This document shows, one piece after another, positions 49,503 through 58,683 of a stretch of DNA of 64,000 bases (within the stretch, counting starts at the first letter, position 1; every line of letters starts with the position of its first letter). Under the pieces are notes generated by a model. That model searched no databases. It had not been told where the DNA came from and saw only the letters and a program-made list of their open reading frames with translations. Source of the stretch: JBEEJL01 sp043744215 (GTDB lineage: Bacteria > Pseudomonadota > Gammaproteobacteria > Burkholderiales > JBEEJL01); contig JAYTVC010000049.1 of the NCBI GenBank assembly GCA_043744215.1, forward strand, positions 1 to 64,000, read 5' to 3'. The translations under genes and the position numbers were made by a program.

Positions 49503-51071
49503 ATGGCAACATTTCCGCAAACGGATGACGGTATCGTCGTCATCATCGGTTCTGGCGCAGGCGGCGGTACATTAGCTAATGAGTTGGCGCAAAAAGGCAT
49601 CAAAGTGGTGGTGTTGGAAGCGGGGGCAGTGCAATCGCCTTCCTCTTTTATCAACGATGAATGGAAATCTTTCGGGCAGCTGGCATGGCTGGATAACCGC
49701 ACCACCTCAGGAACCTTTCGTTTAGCCAAAGATTTTCCCAATTTGCCGACATGGATTTGCAAAACTGCAGGCGGCACGACCACGCACTGGGCCGGTGCAT
49801 CGTTGCGGCTTCAGGAATACGAGTTCCGCGCGCGCACGGTGTATGGTGATATTTCCGACGCAAATCTGATGGACTGGCCGCTCACGCTGGGCGAACTGGA
49901 GCCGTGGTACGCTAAGGCAGAAGATAAAATGGGCGTGACCCGCACCAACGGCATCCCCGGATTGCCCGGCAACAATAATTATAAGGTATTGAGTGCCGGT
50001 GCAAAAAAACTCGGCTACAAACAAGTACACACCGGCAATATGGCGATCAACAGCCAGCCGCGCGACGATCGTGGCCGTTGCATGCAAATCGGTTTTTGCT
50101 TTCAAGGATGCAAATCCGGGGCCAAATGGTCGGTGCTTTACACCGAACTGCCGAAAGCGGAAAAAACCGGCAACTTTGAATTGCGCGCCGAATGTCATGT
50201 CAGCAAAATTGAGCACGACGCCAGCGGCAAAGCGTCTGCTGTCATTTATTTCGACAAAGACGGCAAAGAGCAAAGGCAAAAAGCGCGCATCGTATGCGTA
50301 GCAGGCAATTCGATTGAAACCCCGCGCCTGCTGCTGCTATCAGCATCGTCGAAATTTCCCGATGGTCTCGCCAACACTTCTGGCCAGGTCGGGCGTAATT
50401 ACATGCGTCATATGACAGGCTCGGTTTACGGCGTGTTCAAGGAGCCGGTACACATGTACAAAGGCACCACCATGGCCGGCATTATCAAAGATGAATCGAA
50501 AAACGACACCAAACGCGGCTTTGTCGGCGGCTATGAAATGGAAACCTTGTCGCTCGGCATTCCGTTCATGGCGGCATTCCTCAACCCTGGCGGCTGGGGA
50601 GAAGAGTTCGCCTACTACATGGATAATTATGCCAATTTGGCCGGCATGTGGCTGGTGGGCGAAGACATGCCGCGCGCCACCAACCGCGTCACCTTGAACG
50701 CGACGTTAAAAGACAAATGGGGCTTGGCGATTCCCCATGTGCATTTCGATGATCATGAGAACGACATCGCCATGCGCGAACATGCGTTTACGCAAGGGCA
50801 GGCTGTCTATGCCGCTGCGGGGGCAATCAAGTCGTTTCGCACGCCGCCGTATCCGTCAACGCATAATATGGGCACGTGCCGCATGGGCAGCAACGCCAAC
50901 AACAGCGTCTGTAACAAGTTCGGACAAACGCACGACGTTAAAAATTTGTTCATTTCCGATGGCAGCCAGTTCACCACGGGCGGCTCGGAGAACCCGACGC
51001 TCACCATCGTGACGCTCGCCATTCGTCAGGCAGACTATATCGCCAAGCAAATGACTGCGCGGTCGATTTAA
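49503..51071 (+). CDS. GMC-family FAD-dependent dehydrogenase
   Basis: 522 residues from ATG 49503, supported by AGGAGGA; a TTG at 49467 is less likely. The FAD motif VVIIGSGAGGGTLANELAQ lies at residues about 12-30, the GMC signature THWAGASLRL follows, and the C-terminal active site contains HNMGTCRMGS and TGGSENPTLT. It oxidises an alcohol or sugar in the periplasm with the Tat-signal partner just upstream. The usual membrane cytochrome c subunit is not in the window, so the electron acceptor is unknown. Confidence 0.92.
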   Translation: MATFPQTDDGIVVIIGSGAGGGTLANELAQKGIKVVVLEAGAVQSPSSFINDEWKSFGQLAWLDNRTTSGTFRLAKDFPNLPTWICKTAGGTTTHWAGASLRLQEYEFRARTVYGDISDANLMDWPLTLGELEPWYAKAEDKMGVTRTNGIPGLPGNNNYKVLSAGAKKLGYKQVHTGNMAINSQPRDDRGRCMQIGFCFQGCKSGAKWSVLYTELPKAEKTGNFELRAECHVSKIEHDASGKASAVIYFDKDGKEQRQKARIVCVAGNSIETPRLLLLSASSKFPDGLANTSGQVGRNYMRHMTGSVYGVFKEPVHMYKGTTMAGIIKDESKNDTKRGFVGGYEMETLSLGIPFMAAFLNPGGWGEEFAYYMDNYANLAGMWLVGEDMPRATNRVTLNATLKDKWGLAIPHVHFDDHENDIAMREHAFTQGQAVYAAAGAIKSFRTPPYPSTHNMGTCRMGSNANNSVCNKFGQTHDVKNLFISDGSQFTTGGSENPTLTIVTLAIRQADYIAKQMTARSI

Positions 51072-51081
51072 GCAATATCGC

Positions 51082-51114
51082 AAATCCGGCGCAGATTTTC
51101 TGCGCCGGATTTTT
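51082..51114 (+). terminator. Rho-independent terminator
   Basis: A perfect 14-bp stem (51082-51095 with 51099-51112; AAATCCGGCGCAGA/TCTGCGCCGGATTT) and a TTT loop followed by T residues, 10 bases after the GMC stop. Confidence 0.93.
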
Positions 51115-51129
51115 CGGGAGATAGAAAAG

Positions 51130-51462
51130 ATGTGCGAATTTTTTGTCAAAGCGGACCCAATTTTGTACGAATCGCGTTCGCGCAGCATACGCATTCATGG
51201 CTTGTTAACCACGCTGCGGCTGGAAAATATGATGTGGGAAACCTTGGCGCAAATAGCGCAAGACGAAGGCCGCACGACCAACAGCCTGCTGGTGCAATTC
51301 CATGACGAGATTGTGGCGCATCGCGGTGAGGTAGATAATTTTGCTTCCTTTTTGCGGGTCACTTGTCTGCGTTACTTGCGGCGTAAATACGACCGCGTGC
51401 AGATGAACCTGCCTCGACCCGAAGCAGGGCCGACAGTTGTCAGAATGACTACACGAAACTGA
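51130..51462 (+). CDS. Ribbon-helix-helix domain protein
   Basis: 110 residues. SRSIRIHGLLTTLRLENMMWETLAQIAQDEGRTTNSLL is a ribbon-helix-helix_4 (PF13467-type) domain, and FLRVTCLRYLRRKYD is the following helix. Such proteins are found next to periplasmic enzymes and may be DNA-binding regulators or adaptors. It follows the GMC terminator immediately, so read-through or its own promoter is needed. Confidence 0.85.
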   Translation: MCEFFVKADPILYESRSRSIRIHGLLTTLRLENMMWETLAQIAQDEGRTTNSLLVQFHDEIVAHRGEVDNFASFLRVTCLRYLRRKYDRVQMNLPRPEAGPTVVRMTTRN

Positions 51463-51485
51463 AGCTAATACTACTTGAGACTGCT

Positions 51486-51881
51486 ATGCCCAAAATGATT
51501 CATACCATGATCCGCGTGATGGACCTGGAAAAATCCGTGAAATTTTATCGCGAAGCATTTGATTTTGCTCCTTCGCATGCGCTGGATTTTCCTGATTTCA
51601 ACTTGACTTACTTGCGCAATAAAGAGAACGACGTCGAAATCGAGCTCACCTTGAACAAAGGCCGAAGTGAGCCTTACACGCACGGTACTGGCTACGGCCA
51701 TTATGCATTTGCAGTGGATAATTTAGATGCGGAACATGCGAAGTTGGAAAAACTTGGCTACGCGCCTTTGCAGATAAAAGAATTCAAGCGCGGTGATGAA
51801 TTATTAGCCCGATTTTTTTTCGTTACCGACCCGGATGGCTACAAGATCGAAGTCCTGCAAAAACACGGGCATTACGTTTGA
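51486..51881 (+). CDS. Glyoxalase/VOC family protein (lactoylglutathione lyase-like)
   Basis: 131 residues. The metal ligands of glyoxalase I are in place: His near the N terminus (MIHTMIRV), Glu in VEIELTLN, His in YGHYAFAV and Glu in YKIEVLQK. GRSEPYTHGTGYGH is the glutathione-binding segment. It isomerises the hemithioacetal of methylglyoxal and glutathione. It lies 23 bases after the ribbon-helix-helix gene. Confidence 0.9.
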   Translation: MPKMIHTMIRVMDLEKSVKFYREAFDFAPSHALDFPDFNLTYLRNKENDVEIELTLNKGRSEPYTHGTGYGHYAFAVDNLDAEHAKLEKLGYAPLQIKEFKRGDELLARFFFVTDPDGYKIEVLQKHGHYV

Positions 51882-51912
51882 TTCAATCATTTATTTGTCA
51901 TTCTTCGCATCA

Positions 51913-51941
51913 CAAAAAATTGAATAAAATCATATAGTTAC
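51913..51941 (-). repeat. AT-rich intergenic element, copy 9
   Basis: On the minus strand, GTAACTATATGATTTTATTC then AATTTTTTG. It sits between convergent genes, 10 bases beyond the alpha/beta hydrolase stop. Confidence 0.75.
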
Positions 51942-51951
51942 GAGTAATTCA

Positions 51952-52833
51952 TTATTCGATAAATTGGCGGATGAATGCATTTACCTGTTGCGGTTTTTCA
52001 TGACTCACCCAATGCGAACCATCGGCGATTCGTTTCACAGTCAAGTCGCTTACGTATTCTTCCAGACCGTCAAGATTGCTGGTCAACAACGCGGTATCTT
52101 GTTCGCCCCAGATCACCAGCGTCGGTACACGCACATGAAATTGTGCCGGGTCGAGATTGAGCGCTTTCGGCCCCGGATCATTTTCTGTCGGCGGATACAT
52201 CGGCGACGCGCGATAGTAATTCAAGCCGCCGGTGAGTGCGCCGGGTTGTGACCAGGCTTCGATATATTTTGTTTTGACTTCTTCGGTGAGCCATGTGCTG
52301 TTCATGCCCATTTTCAACATGCCGCAAAGGCGCGCGAAATTATTTTCCTGCAACACTCCCTCGGCTTTGTCGGTGCGGAAAAAATTCATATAGCCGCTCG
52401 CCGCCTGCTGTGCCGGATTGTGAATCAGCTCGCGCATGAAAGTGAGTGGATGCGGTGAATTGATGATAATAAGTTTTTCAATCAGCGCCGGATGCGCAAT
52501 CGCCATCTGCCATGCCGCCGCGCCGCCCCAATCATGCGCCACCAGAATAAATTTTTCATAGCCGAGATGCGCGGCAAGCTGGCGTAAATCCTCGACGATA
52601 TGTTGCGCGCGATACTGTTTGACTTCAGTCGGCTTGGAAGAAAGATTAAAGCCGCGCAAATCCGGCGCAACGGAGAAATAGTCTTTGCCGAATTCCAGCA
52701 ACTGGTTTTCCCACTCGTACCAGAATTCGGGAAAGCCATGTACGAATAAAATCAGCTTGCGATTTTTCGCTTCGCCCGAGGCAACATAATGCAGGCGGAT
52801 GTTATTGACGTCGGCGTAATGGTGTTGCAGCAT
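51952..52833 (-). CDS. Alpha/beta hydrolase, epoxide hydrolase-like
   Basis: 293 residues from ATG 52833 (AAAGGA spaced 6 bases upstream). HGFPEFWYEWENQL supplies the HGxP oxyanion motif and VAHDWGGAAAW the Asp nucleophile of epoxide hydrolases and haloacetate dehalogenases; the catalytic His is in DGSHWVSHEKP. Two Tyr of the cap (NYYRASPM, MYPP) fit epoxide opening. It is 11 bases after a crotonase gene in an operon. Confidence 0.88.
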   Translation of the reverse strand: MLQHHYADVNNIRLHYVASGEAKNRKLILFVHGFPEFWYEWENQLLEFGKDYFSVAPDLRGFNLSSKPTEVKQYRAQHIVEDLRQLAAHLGYEKFILVAHDWGGAAAWQMAIAHPALIEKLIIINSPHPLTFMRELIHNPAQQAASGYMNFFRTDKAEGVLQENNFARLCGMLKMGMNSTWLTEEVKTKYIEAWSQPGALTGGLNYYRASPMYPPTENDPGPKALNLDPAQFHVRVPTLVIWGEQDTALLTSNLDGLEEYVSDLTVKRIADGSHWVSHEKPQQVNAFIRQFIE

Positions 52834-52844
52834 GACTGATCCTT

Positions 52845-53630
52845 TCAAGTCTTATTAAACACCGGCGCGCGTTTTTCTAAAAACGCCGTGATGCCCTCGC
52901 CGCAATCGGGCGAATGCAGGCTTTCAACAAAATTGTCGCGCTCGCGATCAAGCTGCGCCTGAAAATCTCCGGCATAGGCCGCGTTTACCAATTGTTTGAT
53001 GCGGCCCATGGAACCATGAGGGCCGCGCGCCAATTTTTGCGCCCATTTCATTGCCTCTTCCAATGCTTCGCCCGGTGCGACAGCGCGGTTGATGACGCCT
53101 AGCGCATGCAAGCGTGGCGTGGCGACGGTTGTGCCTTCGATGGCAAGCTCTGTGGTGAGTTGGCGTGGCAGCAATTGCGCGAGCGACGCCGTGCCACCGC
53201 CGTCGGGCGTGAGGCCGACTTTCACATAGGCCATGCTGAAGCGGGCATCTTCTGCAGCGACAATCATGTCGCATGCGAGCACGATAGAAAAACCTGCGCC
53301 CGCCGCGTTGCCTTCTACCGCCGCGAGTACGGGTTTGGGAAATGATTTGATGGCATGGATAAATCCGTGCAATTGCTCAATACCTTTTGCCGTGTTTTCC
53401 TTTGGCAGCGCGCGGCCTTTGATGATCTGGCTGAGATCGCCGCCGCTGCAAAAATTGCTGTCCGCGCCGGTGATAATTGCTGCGCCGATGTTGTTGTCGC
53501 TCGCAGCCTTTCCCAATTCGCGCGCGCCGATTTCATACATCCCGTGAGATAGCGCGTTGCGTTTTTCCGGATTGCTGATGGTGAGCAGCAACACATTGTT
53601 GCGGCGTTCGACGAGGAGGGTGGCGGTCAT
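52845..53630 (-). CDS. Enoyl-CoA hydratase/isomerase (crotonase family)
   Basis: 261 residues from ATG 53630 (MTATLLVERRNN); a longer start at 53747 adds a low-complexity tail. ADSNFCSGGDLSQ and EGNAAGAGFSIVLACDMI are the oxyanion-hole loops, and KVGLTPDGGGTASLAQLLP carries Asp in place of one of the two catalytic Glu of classical hydratases. It may therefore be an isomerase or ring-opening hydrolase rather than a hydratase. It leads the hydrolase in a two-gene operon. Confidence 0.88.
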   Translation of the reverse strand: MTATLLVERRNNVLLLTISNPEKRNALSHGMYEIGARELGKAASDNNIGAAIITGADSNFCSGGDLSQIIKGRALPKENTAKGIEQLHGFIHAIKSFPKPVLAAVEGNAAGAGFSIVLACDMIVAAEDARFSMAYVKVGLTPDGGGTASLAQLLPRQLTTELAIEGTTVATPRLHALGVINRAVAPGEALEEAMKWAQKLARGPHGSMGRIKQLVNAAYAGDFQAQLDRERDNFVESLHSPDCGEGITAFLEKRAPVFNKT

Positions 53631-53796
53631 GTTGTGGCTCCGGTATTTTGTGGGAACACATCCTTGGATGGGGAGGAGGATTGCTTTCGGTGGCGTATCT
53701 CGGGACGCGCTATGCGGGGGCGGAAACGGTGCGCGGTGTGGTCGCATGACACAACGATAACGGTGCTAGTGCACGCTCCCGCCACTGAAACGACAC

Positions 53797-53835
53797 CCAT
53801 CCCCACTCTGGCCCTCCCCTTGAAGGGGAGGGGAA
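53797..53835. repeat. GC-rich palindrome, CCCTCCCCTT family
   Basis: CCCTCCCCTTGAAGGGGAGG then G (53812-53832) is a near-perfect palindrome preceded by ATCCCCACTCTGG. It is the same repeat as the arms at 30581-30682. It lies in the gap after the 3HB-oligomer hydrolase gene. Confidence 0.8.
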
Positions 53836-53871
53836 GCGCACAATCGGCTGCGTCGATATTTCATAAAAAGG

Positions 53872-56040
53872 CTACTCTGGTATCCGCAACGTCCCGCCAT
53901 CAAACGAAATCGCCAAATCATTTCCTGCAACCGGCGTGATGGGCGAAAGGTTCGCATTGCTCAACTCCACCGCTTTACCGTTTGATACGGAACGGGCAAC
54001 TGGTTTCACCACCTGGCTTGCCGGCAACGGTTTGCCGTTCTTGAGATGATTCCACATCGCATCCAACGCGCTGGTGAGATAAACATAGAGCGGTACAAAA
54101 CGGCTGTCGAACCCGGCAAAGCCATTGAATGCGTCGAGGTGCTGCGCGTTAGTGACTTCGATATAGCGCAATTTGCTAGCGGCGTTTTCAGCGCGCTGGT
54201 TGGCGGTGAAATAGGCTCGCGAAGCAAAGTTGGGAGCCACCACAGCATCGGCACGACCGTTGACGATGATCGTCGGTTTGCCGCGCAAATTGCCGCTGAG
54301 TTTAACTTCGCTTACGCCTTGCATGATGCGCTGGTGTTTGGCGAGGTCATCGCCGCTGAGCGGTGCGCCGGTGGCCGTGTCCACGCCGGTGGCGAGATTG
54401 CGCAGGCACAGCGCGCCGTCGAGGTTTAAGTCTGCTCGGTTCGTCGAAGGCGAAATGGCAAAACGATCTTCCTTCGCGCCACCTTTTGACAAGTTGTAAA
54501 TTAAGTTCACACCGCCCGTTGGTGGAATGCCGCTGCTGGTGGAAAATAGCGCTTCCGCAGCCGTTGCTGCGCGCACATTGCCAACCGTTGCCGCATCGAC
54601 ATCCTTGCCGGCTGCCACAGTCGCGCCGAAGCTGAATCCGCACAGGTTGTCTTCTACGCCAAAGCGTCCGTAGGCATTGGCATAGGTGACGACGATGGAT
54701 TGATGCACATTGAACGCATAGTGCGACGGCGCGACAGCATTTTGCTCCGGCAGCAAACCGTAATCGTTGATTATTTTTTGCGCTTCAGCTGCTTGCCCTA
54801 ATGCGTCTTCTGATTTCAGCAGGCCTTTTTCCTTTAATGACGCGCAGCGGTTTTGCATCAATGCTGTGGGCGTGACGTTGAACGGCGCAGGTTTATTTTC
54901 AGCGGTAAGGTTAGCGCAGGGCTGATACAAATTTTGCAGCGTGTAATAGTCAAGCAGGCTGCGGCTTTGTGTAGAAAACGACTTGCCGCCCTGCTGAATG
55001 TTGGCAGGCTGCGCGAGCGGCGCAAACACCTGCGGCTCAGATACGGCGATGCCGGAAATCAAACCTTTGGTATCCTGCTCGGCCGCACGCAATGCTGACG
55101 CCGCACCGTTGGAAATGCTCGACGCGATGACGATAGTATTGCGCGGCGTGTACAACGCTTTGCGGCCGTCAGTCATTTTCTGGTTCAACACATAAAATGC
55201 GAATTCAATCGCGTCGAGCGTATTTTTGCCCCAGTCTTTTTCCGGATTTTGCTTCGAGTGCGCGTGTTTAAAGGCGAAGCGGTTCGGCGTCGCCTCGTTG
55301 AATTTTGCCCGTGCCGCGTTTTTTATGTCCGCCGTGAAATTCGATTGCACGCCAGCACGCAAACTCAATACACGCTCGCCATCCATTAAAGTCACGATGT
55401 CGTTTTGCAAATCGTGGGCGCCTGTGCCTGTGCCCTTGTCGGTGTAAGCCACGGCGCAATGGTGTTTCAAGCCCCATTCACCCGCAGTGCCCACCGCGCC
55501 ATAAATGCCGCGCGAGCCGGATGAACTCGCGGTGACAATGCACGGGTTCTTTGCATCAAACTTTGCTGGCACCTGCACCATCAAGGTTACGTTTTGTTTG
55601 CCGAGGCCGTCGTCGGCGTAAGTGATGAACTCGTCGCCCGCCACCAGGCCTTCGCCCAAAGTGGGCTGGCCGTTGGCGTCAATGTTTGGGCCGTACAACA
55701 CGCCGAAACCGCCCAGTGGTGTTGTATCAGTAAGCGCGCGATAGTTAGCGTGAATGGCGGCGGTGCGTAATTCAGCGGGAGAAGGAAATTTTGCATCGGC
55801 ATAAGCGGGTGCCGCAGGTTTTTTCAAACCGCTGATGCCAAGGCCGCCGGTGAGAAAATCATCGCGGATACCATCGTAGGTTTTTTCGATGATGACTTTG
55901 CTTTGAAACGATTGCAGCGGAATCACTTCCATTTGCGTTGCGGTTTTGACCGCTTGCGTTGAGTCATTGATTTGCACGGTGGTGCAGGCGGTAATGGATG
56001 CGGTCACTGCAATGGCGATGAGCCGGTTTTTTTGTTTCAT
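53872..56040 (-). CDS. 3-hydroxybutyrate oligomer hydrolase, lipoprotein-like
   Basis: 722 residues, the size of the D-(-)-3-hydroxybutyrate oligomer hydrolase family (PF10605). The lipobox SITAC (residues 16-20) predicts a lipoprotein. SSSGSRGIYGAVGTAGEWGL and the nucleophile region IASSISNGAASALRAAE are the family's conserved blocks; LHCxTDKGTG-like AVAYTDKGTGTGAHDL follows. It cleaves PHB oligomers to monomers outside the cytoplasmic membrane or in the periplasm. GGGGAGA precedes the ATG. Confidence 0.9.
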   Translation of the reverse strand: MKQKNRLIAIAVTASITACTTVQINDSTQAVKTATQMEVIPLQSFQSKVIIEKTYDGIRDDFLTGGLGISGLKKPAAPAYADAKFPSPAELRTAAIHANYRALTDTTPLGGFGVLYGPNIDANGQPTLGEGLVAGDEFITYADDGLGKQNVTLMVQVPAKFDAKNPCIVTASSSGSRGIYGAVGTAGEWGLKHHCAVAYTDKGTGTGAHDLQNDIVTLMDGERVLSLRAGVQSNFTADIKNAARAKFNEATPNRFAFKHAHSKQNPEKDWGKNTLDAIEFAFYVLNQKMTDGRKALYTPRNTIVIASSISNGAASALRAAEQDTKGLISGIAVSEPQVFAPLAQPANIQQGGKSFSTQSRSLLDYYTLQNLYQPCANLTAENKPAPFNVTPTALMQNRCASLKEKGLLKSEDALGQAAEAQKIINDYGLLPEQNAVAPSHYAFNVHQSIVVTYANAYGRFGVEDNLCGFSFGATVAAGKDVDAATVGNVRAATAAEALFSTSSGIPPTGGVNLIYNLSKGGAKEDRFAISPSTNRADLNLDGALCLRNLATGVDTATGAPLSGDDLAKHQRIMQGVSEVKLSGNLRGKPTIIVNGRADAVVAPNFASRAYFTANQRAENAASKLRYIEVTNAQHLDAFNGFAGFDSRFVPLYVYLTSALDAMWNHLKNGKPLPASQVVKPVARSVSNGKAVELSNANLSPITPVAGNDLAISFDGGTLRIPE

Positions 56041-56074
56041 GATGTCTCCCCTGAAGCGATTAAATGAAATAAAT

Positions 56075-56103
56075 ATAACTAATTGATTTTATTGAATAAT
56101 TTT
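56075..56103 (+). repeat. AT-rich intergenic element, copy 10
   Basis: ATAACTAATTGATTTTATTG then AATAATTTT. It overlaps, on the antisense strand, the last codons and stop of the CaiB-type CoA-transferase gene and lies 35 bases before the 3HB-hydrolase start. Confidence 0.75.
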
Positions 56104-57318
56104 CGCATCTCGTAATGCCTGAATCTGCGCCTCATTCATATATATAGTATCGCGCAAAACCTCGTCGGTATGTTGGCCCAAAGTCGGCGGCGCTTTTTTA
56201 TATTCAATCGGCGTGGCAGAAAATTTTATCGGATTCGCCACCGTGGGAACAGAGCCCGACAGCGAATGCGGAATATCGACACGCACATCACGATGCTTCA
56301 CCTGCGGATTGTCGAATACCTGCGCAATATTGTTGATCGGCCCGCAAGGCACGCCCGCCGGTTCCAACGCGGCAAGCCAATCATCGCGCTTGCGTTTGAG
56401 AATAATTTTTTCCAGCTGTGGAACCAAAATTTCACGATGCTTCACCCGCTCACTGTTTGTGGCAAAGCGAATGTCTTTCGCCATTTCAATCACCCCTGCG
56501 ATGGCACAAAATTTTTCGAATTGATTGTCGTTGCCGACAGCGAGAATCATGTGGCCGTCGGCGCATTCAAATGATTGATATGGCACGATGGTCGAGTGAG
56601 CGTTGCCCATGCGCTGGGGAATTTTTTCTGCGACCAGATAATTCGAGGCCAGGTTCGCCAGCATCGCCACTTGTGTGTCGAGCAAAGCCATGTCGATGTA
56701 TTGACCTTCACCGCTTTGATGCCGGTGTTCCAGCGCAGCGAGAATCGCCACCGTCGCATACATGCCGGTCATGATGTCCGTCACCGCCACGCCGACCTTC
56801 ATCGGCCCGCCGCCGGGCTTGTCGTCGCGTTCGCCGGTCACGCTCATCATGCCGCCCATGCCCTGAATCATGATGTCATAACCGGCGTAGTGTGCATAAG
56901 GGCCCGTTTGCCCGAAGCCGGTGATGGAACAATAAATCAATTTCGGATTGATTTTTTTTAGCGACACGTAATCAAGGCCGTAATGCTTCAAGCCATCGAC
57001 CTTGAAATTCTCAATAAAAATATCCGACACCAGCGCCAACTTGCGAATGATTTCCTGGCCTTCGGGTTTGGAAATATCCAGCGCCAAAGATTTTTTGCCG
57101 CGATTGGTCGAGAGGTAATAGGCCGCTTCTTTGGTGTCGTTGCCACTCGCGTCTTTCAAAAACGGCGGCCCCCAATCACGCGTGTCATCACCCGTACCGG
57201 GTCGCTCGATCTTGATTACATCGGCGCCCATGTCGGCGAGAATCTGCGACGACCACGGGCCAGCAAGCACGCGGGAGAGATCGAGAACGCGGAGATGGGA
57301 GAGTGCGACGGGGGTCAT
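56089..57318 (-). CDS. Family III CoA-transferase (CaiB/BaiF type)
   Basis: 409 residues. RVLDLSRVLAGPWSSQILADMGADVIKIERPGTGDDTR is the family signature at the N terminus, and GEGQYIDMALLDTQVAML contains the catalytic Asp. It moves CoA between an acyl-CoA and a carboxylic acid. The ATG at 57318 has no ribosome site; TATACT lies at -12 to -7 relative to the A of the start codon, which suggests a leaderless transcript. Confidence 0.92.
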   Translation of the reverse strand: MTPVALSHLRVLDLSRVLAGPWSSQILADMGADVIKIERPGTGDDTRDWGPPFLKDASGNDTKEAAYYLSTNRGKKSLALDISKPEGQEIIRKLALVSDIFIENFKVDGLKHYGLDYVSLKKINPKLIYCSITGFGQTGPYAHYAGYDIMIQGMGGMMSVTGERDDKPGGGPMKVGVAVTDIMTGMYATVAILAALEHRHQSGEGQYIDMALLDTQVAMLANLASNYLVAEKIPQRMGNAHSTIVPYQSFECADGHMILAVGNDNQFEKFCAIAGVIEMAKDIRFATNSERVKHREILVPQLEKIILKRKRDDWLAALEPAGVPCGPINNIAQVFDNPQVKHRDVRVDIPHSLSGSVPTVANPIKFSATPIEYKKAPPTLGQHTDEVLRDTIYMNEAQIQALRDAKIIQ

Positions 57319-57519
57319 ATGTATAGTATAGCGGCAAGTACGTATAAGGTCGCCGTGAAAAATAAAAACGTTTCAAACTCACCCAGCCCAAAATATTTCA
57401 GCCGTACCCCCTCAATTGGGATTGAGCGCTATACCGAAGTCAGAATATATGCTGTAGTTCATAGACAGTCAGATACAGCGCCTTTAGCCTTGCTGTATTG
57501 CAAAGAATAAGACATATCT

Positions 57520-58482
57520 ATGATCATTAAACAATCCGATGGCAGGTTAAAGGACATCGAAACCCTGCAAGAATTGTTGACCCATCCAGAGGTCAGCGCT
57601 GAGACGGTGCGGAAAATCGAGCTGGAAATAAAGTTCATTCAGTCTGGAGTCAGAGGCGAAAAAGAGGCCGCCTACGAAATCGAGTTCCATTACGGCCAGT
57701 CGGAGAACTGGGCGATTATTCATGACTTGCGCCTTGTGCACGATGGGCGAGTGGCTCAAATTGACCACATTGTCATCAACCGATTTCTCGATGTGTGGGT
57801 ATGCGAGAGCAAGCGTTTTAACGAAGGGGTGGCCATCAATGAGCATGGCGAGTGCGCGGCTTTCTATGGCGGTAAACCTTACGGGGTTCCCTCACCCTTC
57901 GAGCAAAACCGTAAGCACATAATCGTCCTCAAAGCGTTGTTCGACAGCGGGGCAGTCGAGCTGCCGAAGCGGCTAGGCTTCACTATCAAACCGGAAATCA
58001 AAAGCTTGATACTGATTTCCAAGAACGCACGTATCCAACGGCCAAAGTCGAATGTCGAAGGTATTGACGACATCCTGAAAGTGGATCAAATAAAGCCCCG
58101 AATCCACAGAGCAGTGGACTTCGATAACAATAGCAATGTTAAGTTTATTCAGTCAGTAGCCAAGATTATTAGCCCTAATACATTGGAGAGTTTGGCAAAG
58201 CGACTTACAGCTTTGCACGTTCCCTCTGATTTCGATTGGCATGCCAGATTCGGCCTGCCCAAGCAGATCGCAACCAAAAGCAGGCGTGTCGAGATTCAAG
58301 CTCCTTCCGCTAAGGTTGAAGTGGACAAGGTCGAGTCTAAGTCAGAAGCTGAGAAAAAATCGAAACTAGCCTGTTCCACTTGCGGAGAGGGTGTCACCTA
58401 CAACGTCGCCAAGTTCTGTTGGTTTAATAAGGCCAAATTCGGGGGCAACGTTTACTGTATGGAATGCCAGAAAAAAGTGTAG
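57520..58482 (+). CDS. NERD nuclease-domain protein with C-terminal zinc finger
   Basis: 320 residues. FIQSGVRGEKEAAYEIEF, VAQIDHIVINRFLDVWVCESKRF hold the NERD (nuclease-related) motif with Asp, Glu and Lys of the E-x-K catalytic pair. The C-terminal CSTCGEGVTYNVAKFC and CMECQKKV resemble a four-Cys zinc finger. It may act on DNA; NERD proteins are common in mobile or defence settings. Gene composition differs little from neighbours. It is flanked by GC-rich repeats on the right side. Confidence 0.82.
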   Translation: MIIKQSDGRLKDIETLQELLTHPEVSAETVRKIELEIKFIQSGVRGEKEAAYEIEFHYGQSENWAIIHDLRLVHDGRVAQIDHIVINRFLDVWVCESKRFNEGVAINEHGECAAFYGGKPYGVPSPFEQNRKHIIVLKALFDSGAVELPKRLGFTIKPEIKSLILISKNARIQRPKSNVEGIDDILKVDQIKPRIHRAVDFDNNSNVKFIQSVAKIISPNTLESLAKRLTALHVPSDFDWHARFGLPKQIATKSRRVEIQAPSAKVEVDKVESKSEAEKKSKLACSTCGEGVTYNVAKFCWFNKAKFGGNVYCMECQKKV

Positions 58483-58515
58483 CGTGTGTATTGCCTGCAA
58501 AATACTTTCCGCTCT

Positions 58516-58646
58516 CGTCATGCCCGCGCAGGCGTGAATTAAAAATGCTAACCCCTATTGATCCCCTTTTCAAAGGGAGCAGATTTTATTGGCATTAAGG
58601 CTTTTTATTTGAAAGGCGCTGGATACCGCCTGCGCGGGTATGACGG
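58516..58646. repeat. Degenerate inverted pair of the 28-bp GC-rich repeat
   Basis: Arms 58516-58540 (CGTCATGCCCGCGCAGGCGT) and 58619-58646 (CTGGATACCGCCTGCGCGGG) are decayed versions of the perfect pair at 40076-40197, in the same inward arrangement, with 78 bases between. It fills most of the gap 58483-58683. Confidence 0.7.
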
Positions 58647-58683
58647 GTAAGAATATATTTTTTGTTTGCAATTAAAACACCAA

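Noticed and set aside
48817..49512. A 231-codon minus-strand frame opposite the gluconate dehydrogenase subunit
   Set aside because: It is the antisense shadow of a gene with a clear Tat signal and ribosome site; its own sequence is low in recognisable motifs.
52845..53747. 300-residue form of the crotonase
   Set aside because: The first 39 residues are low complexity (PHRAPFPPPHS) and come from a repeat-rich gap; ATG 53630 begins the family homology.
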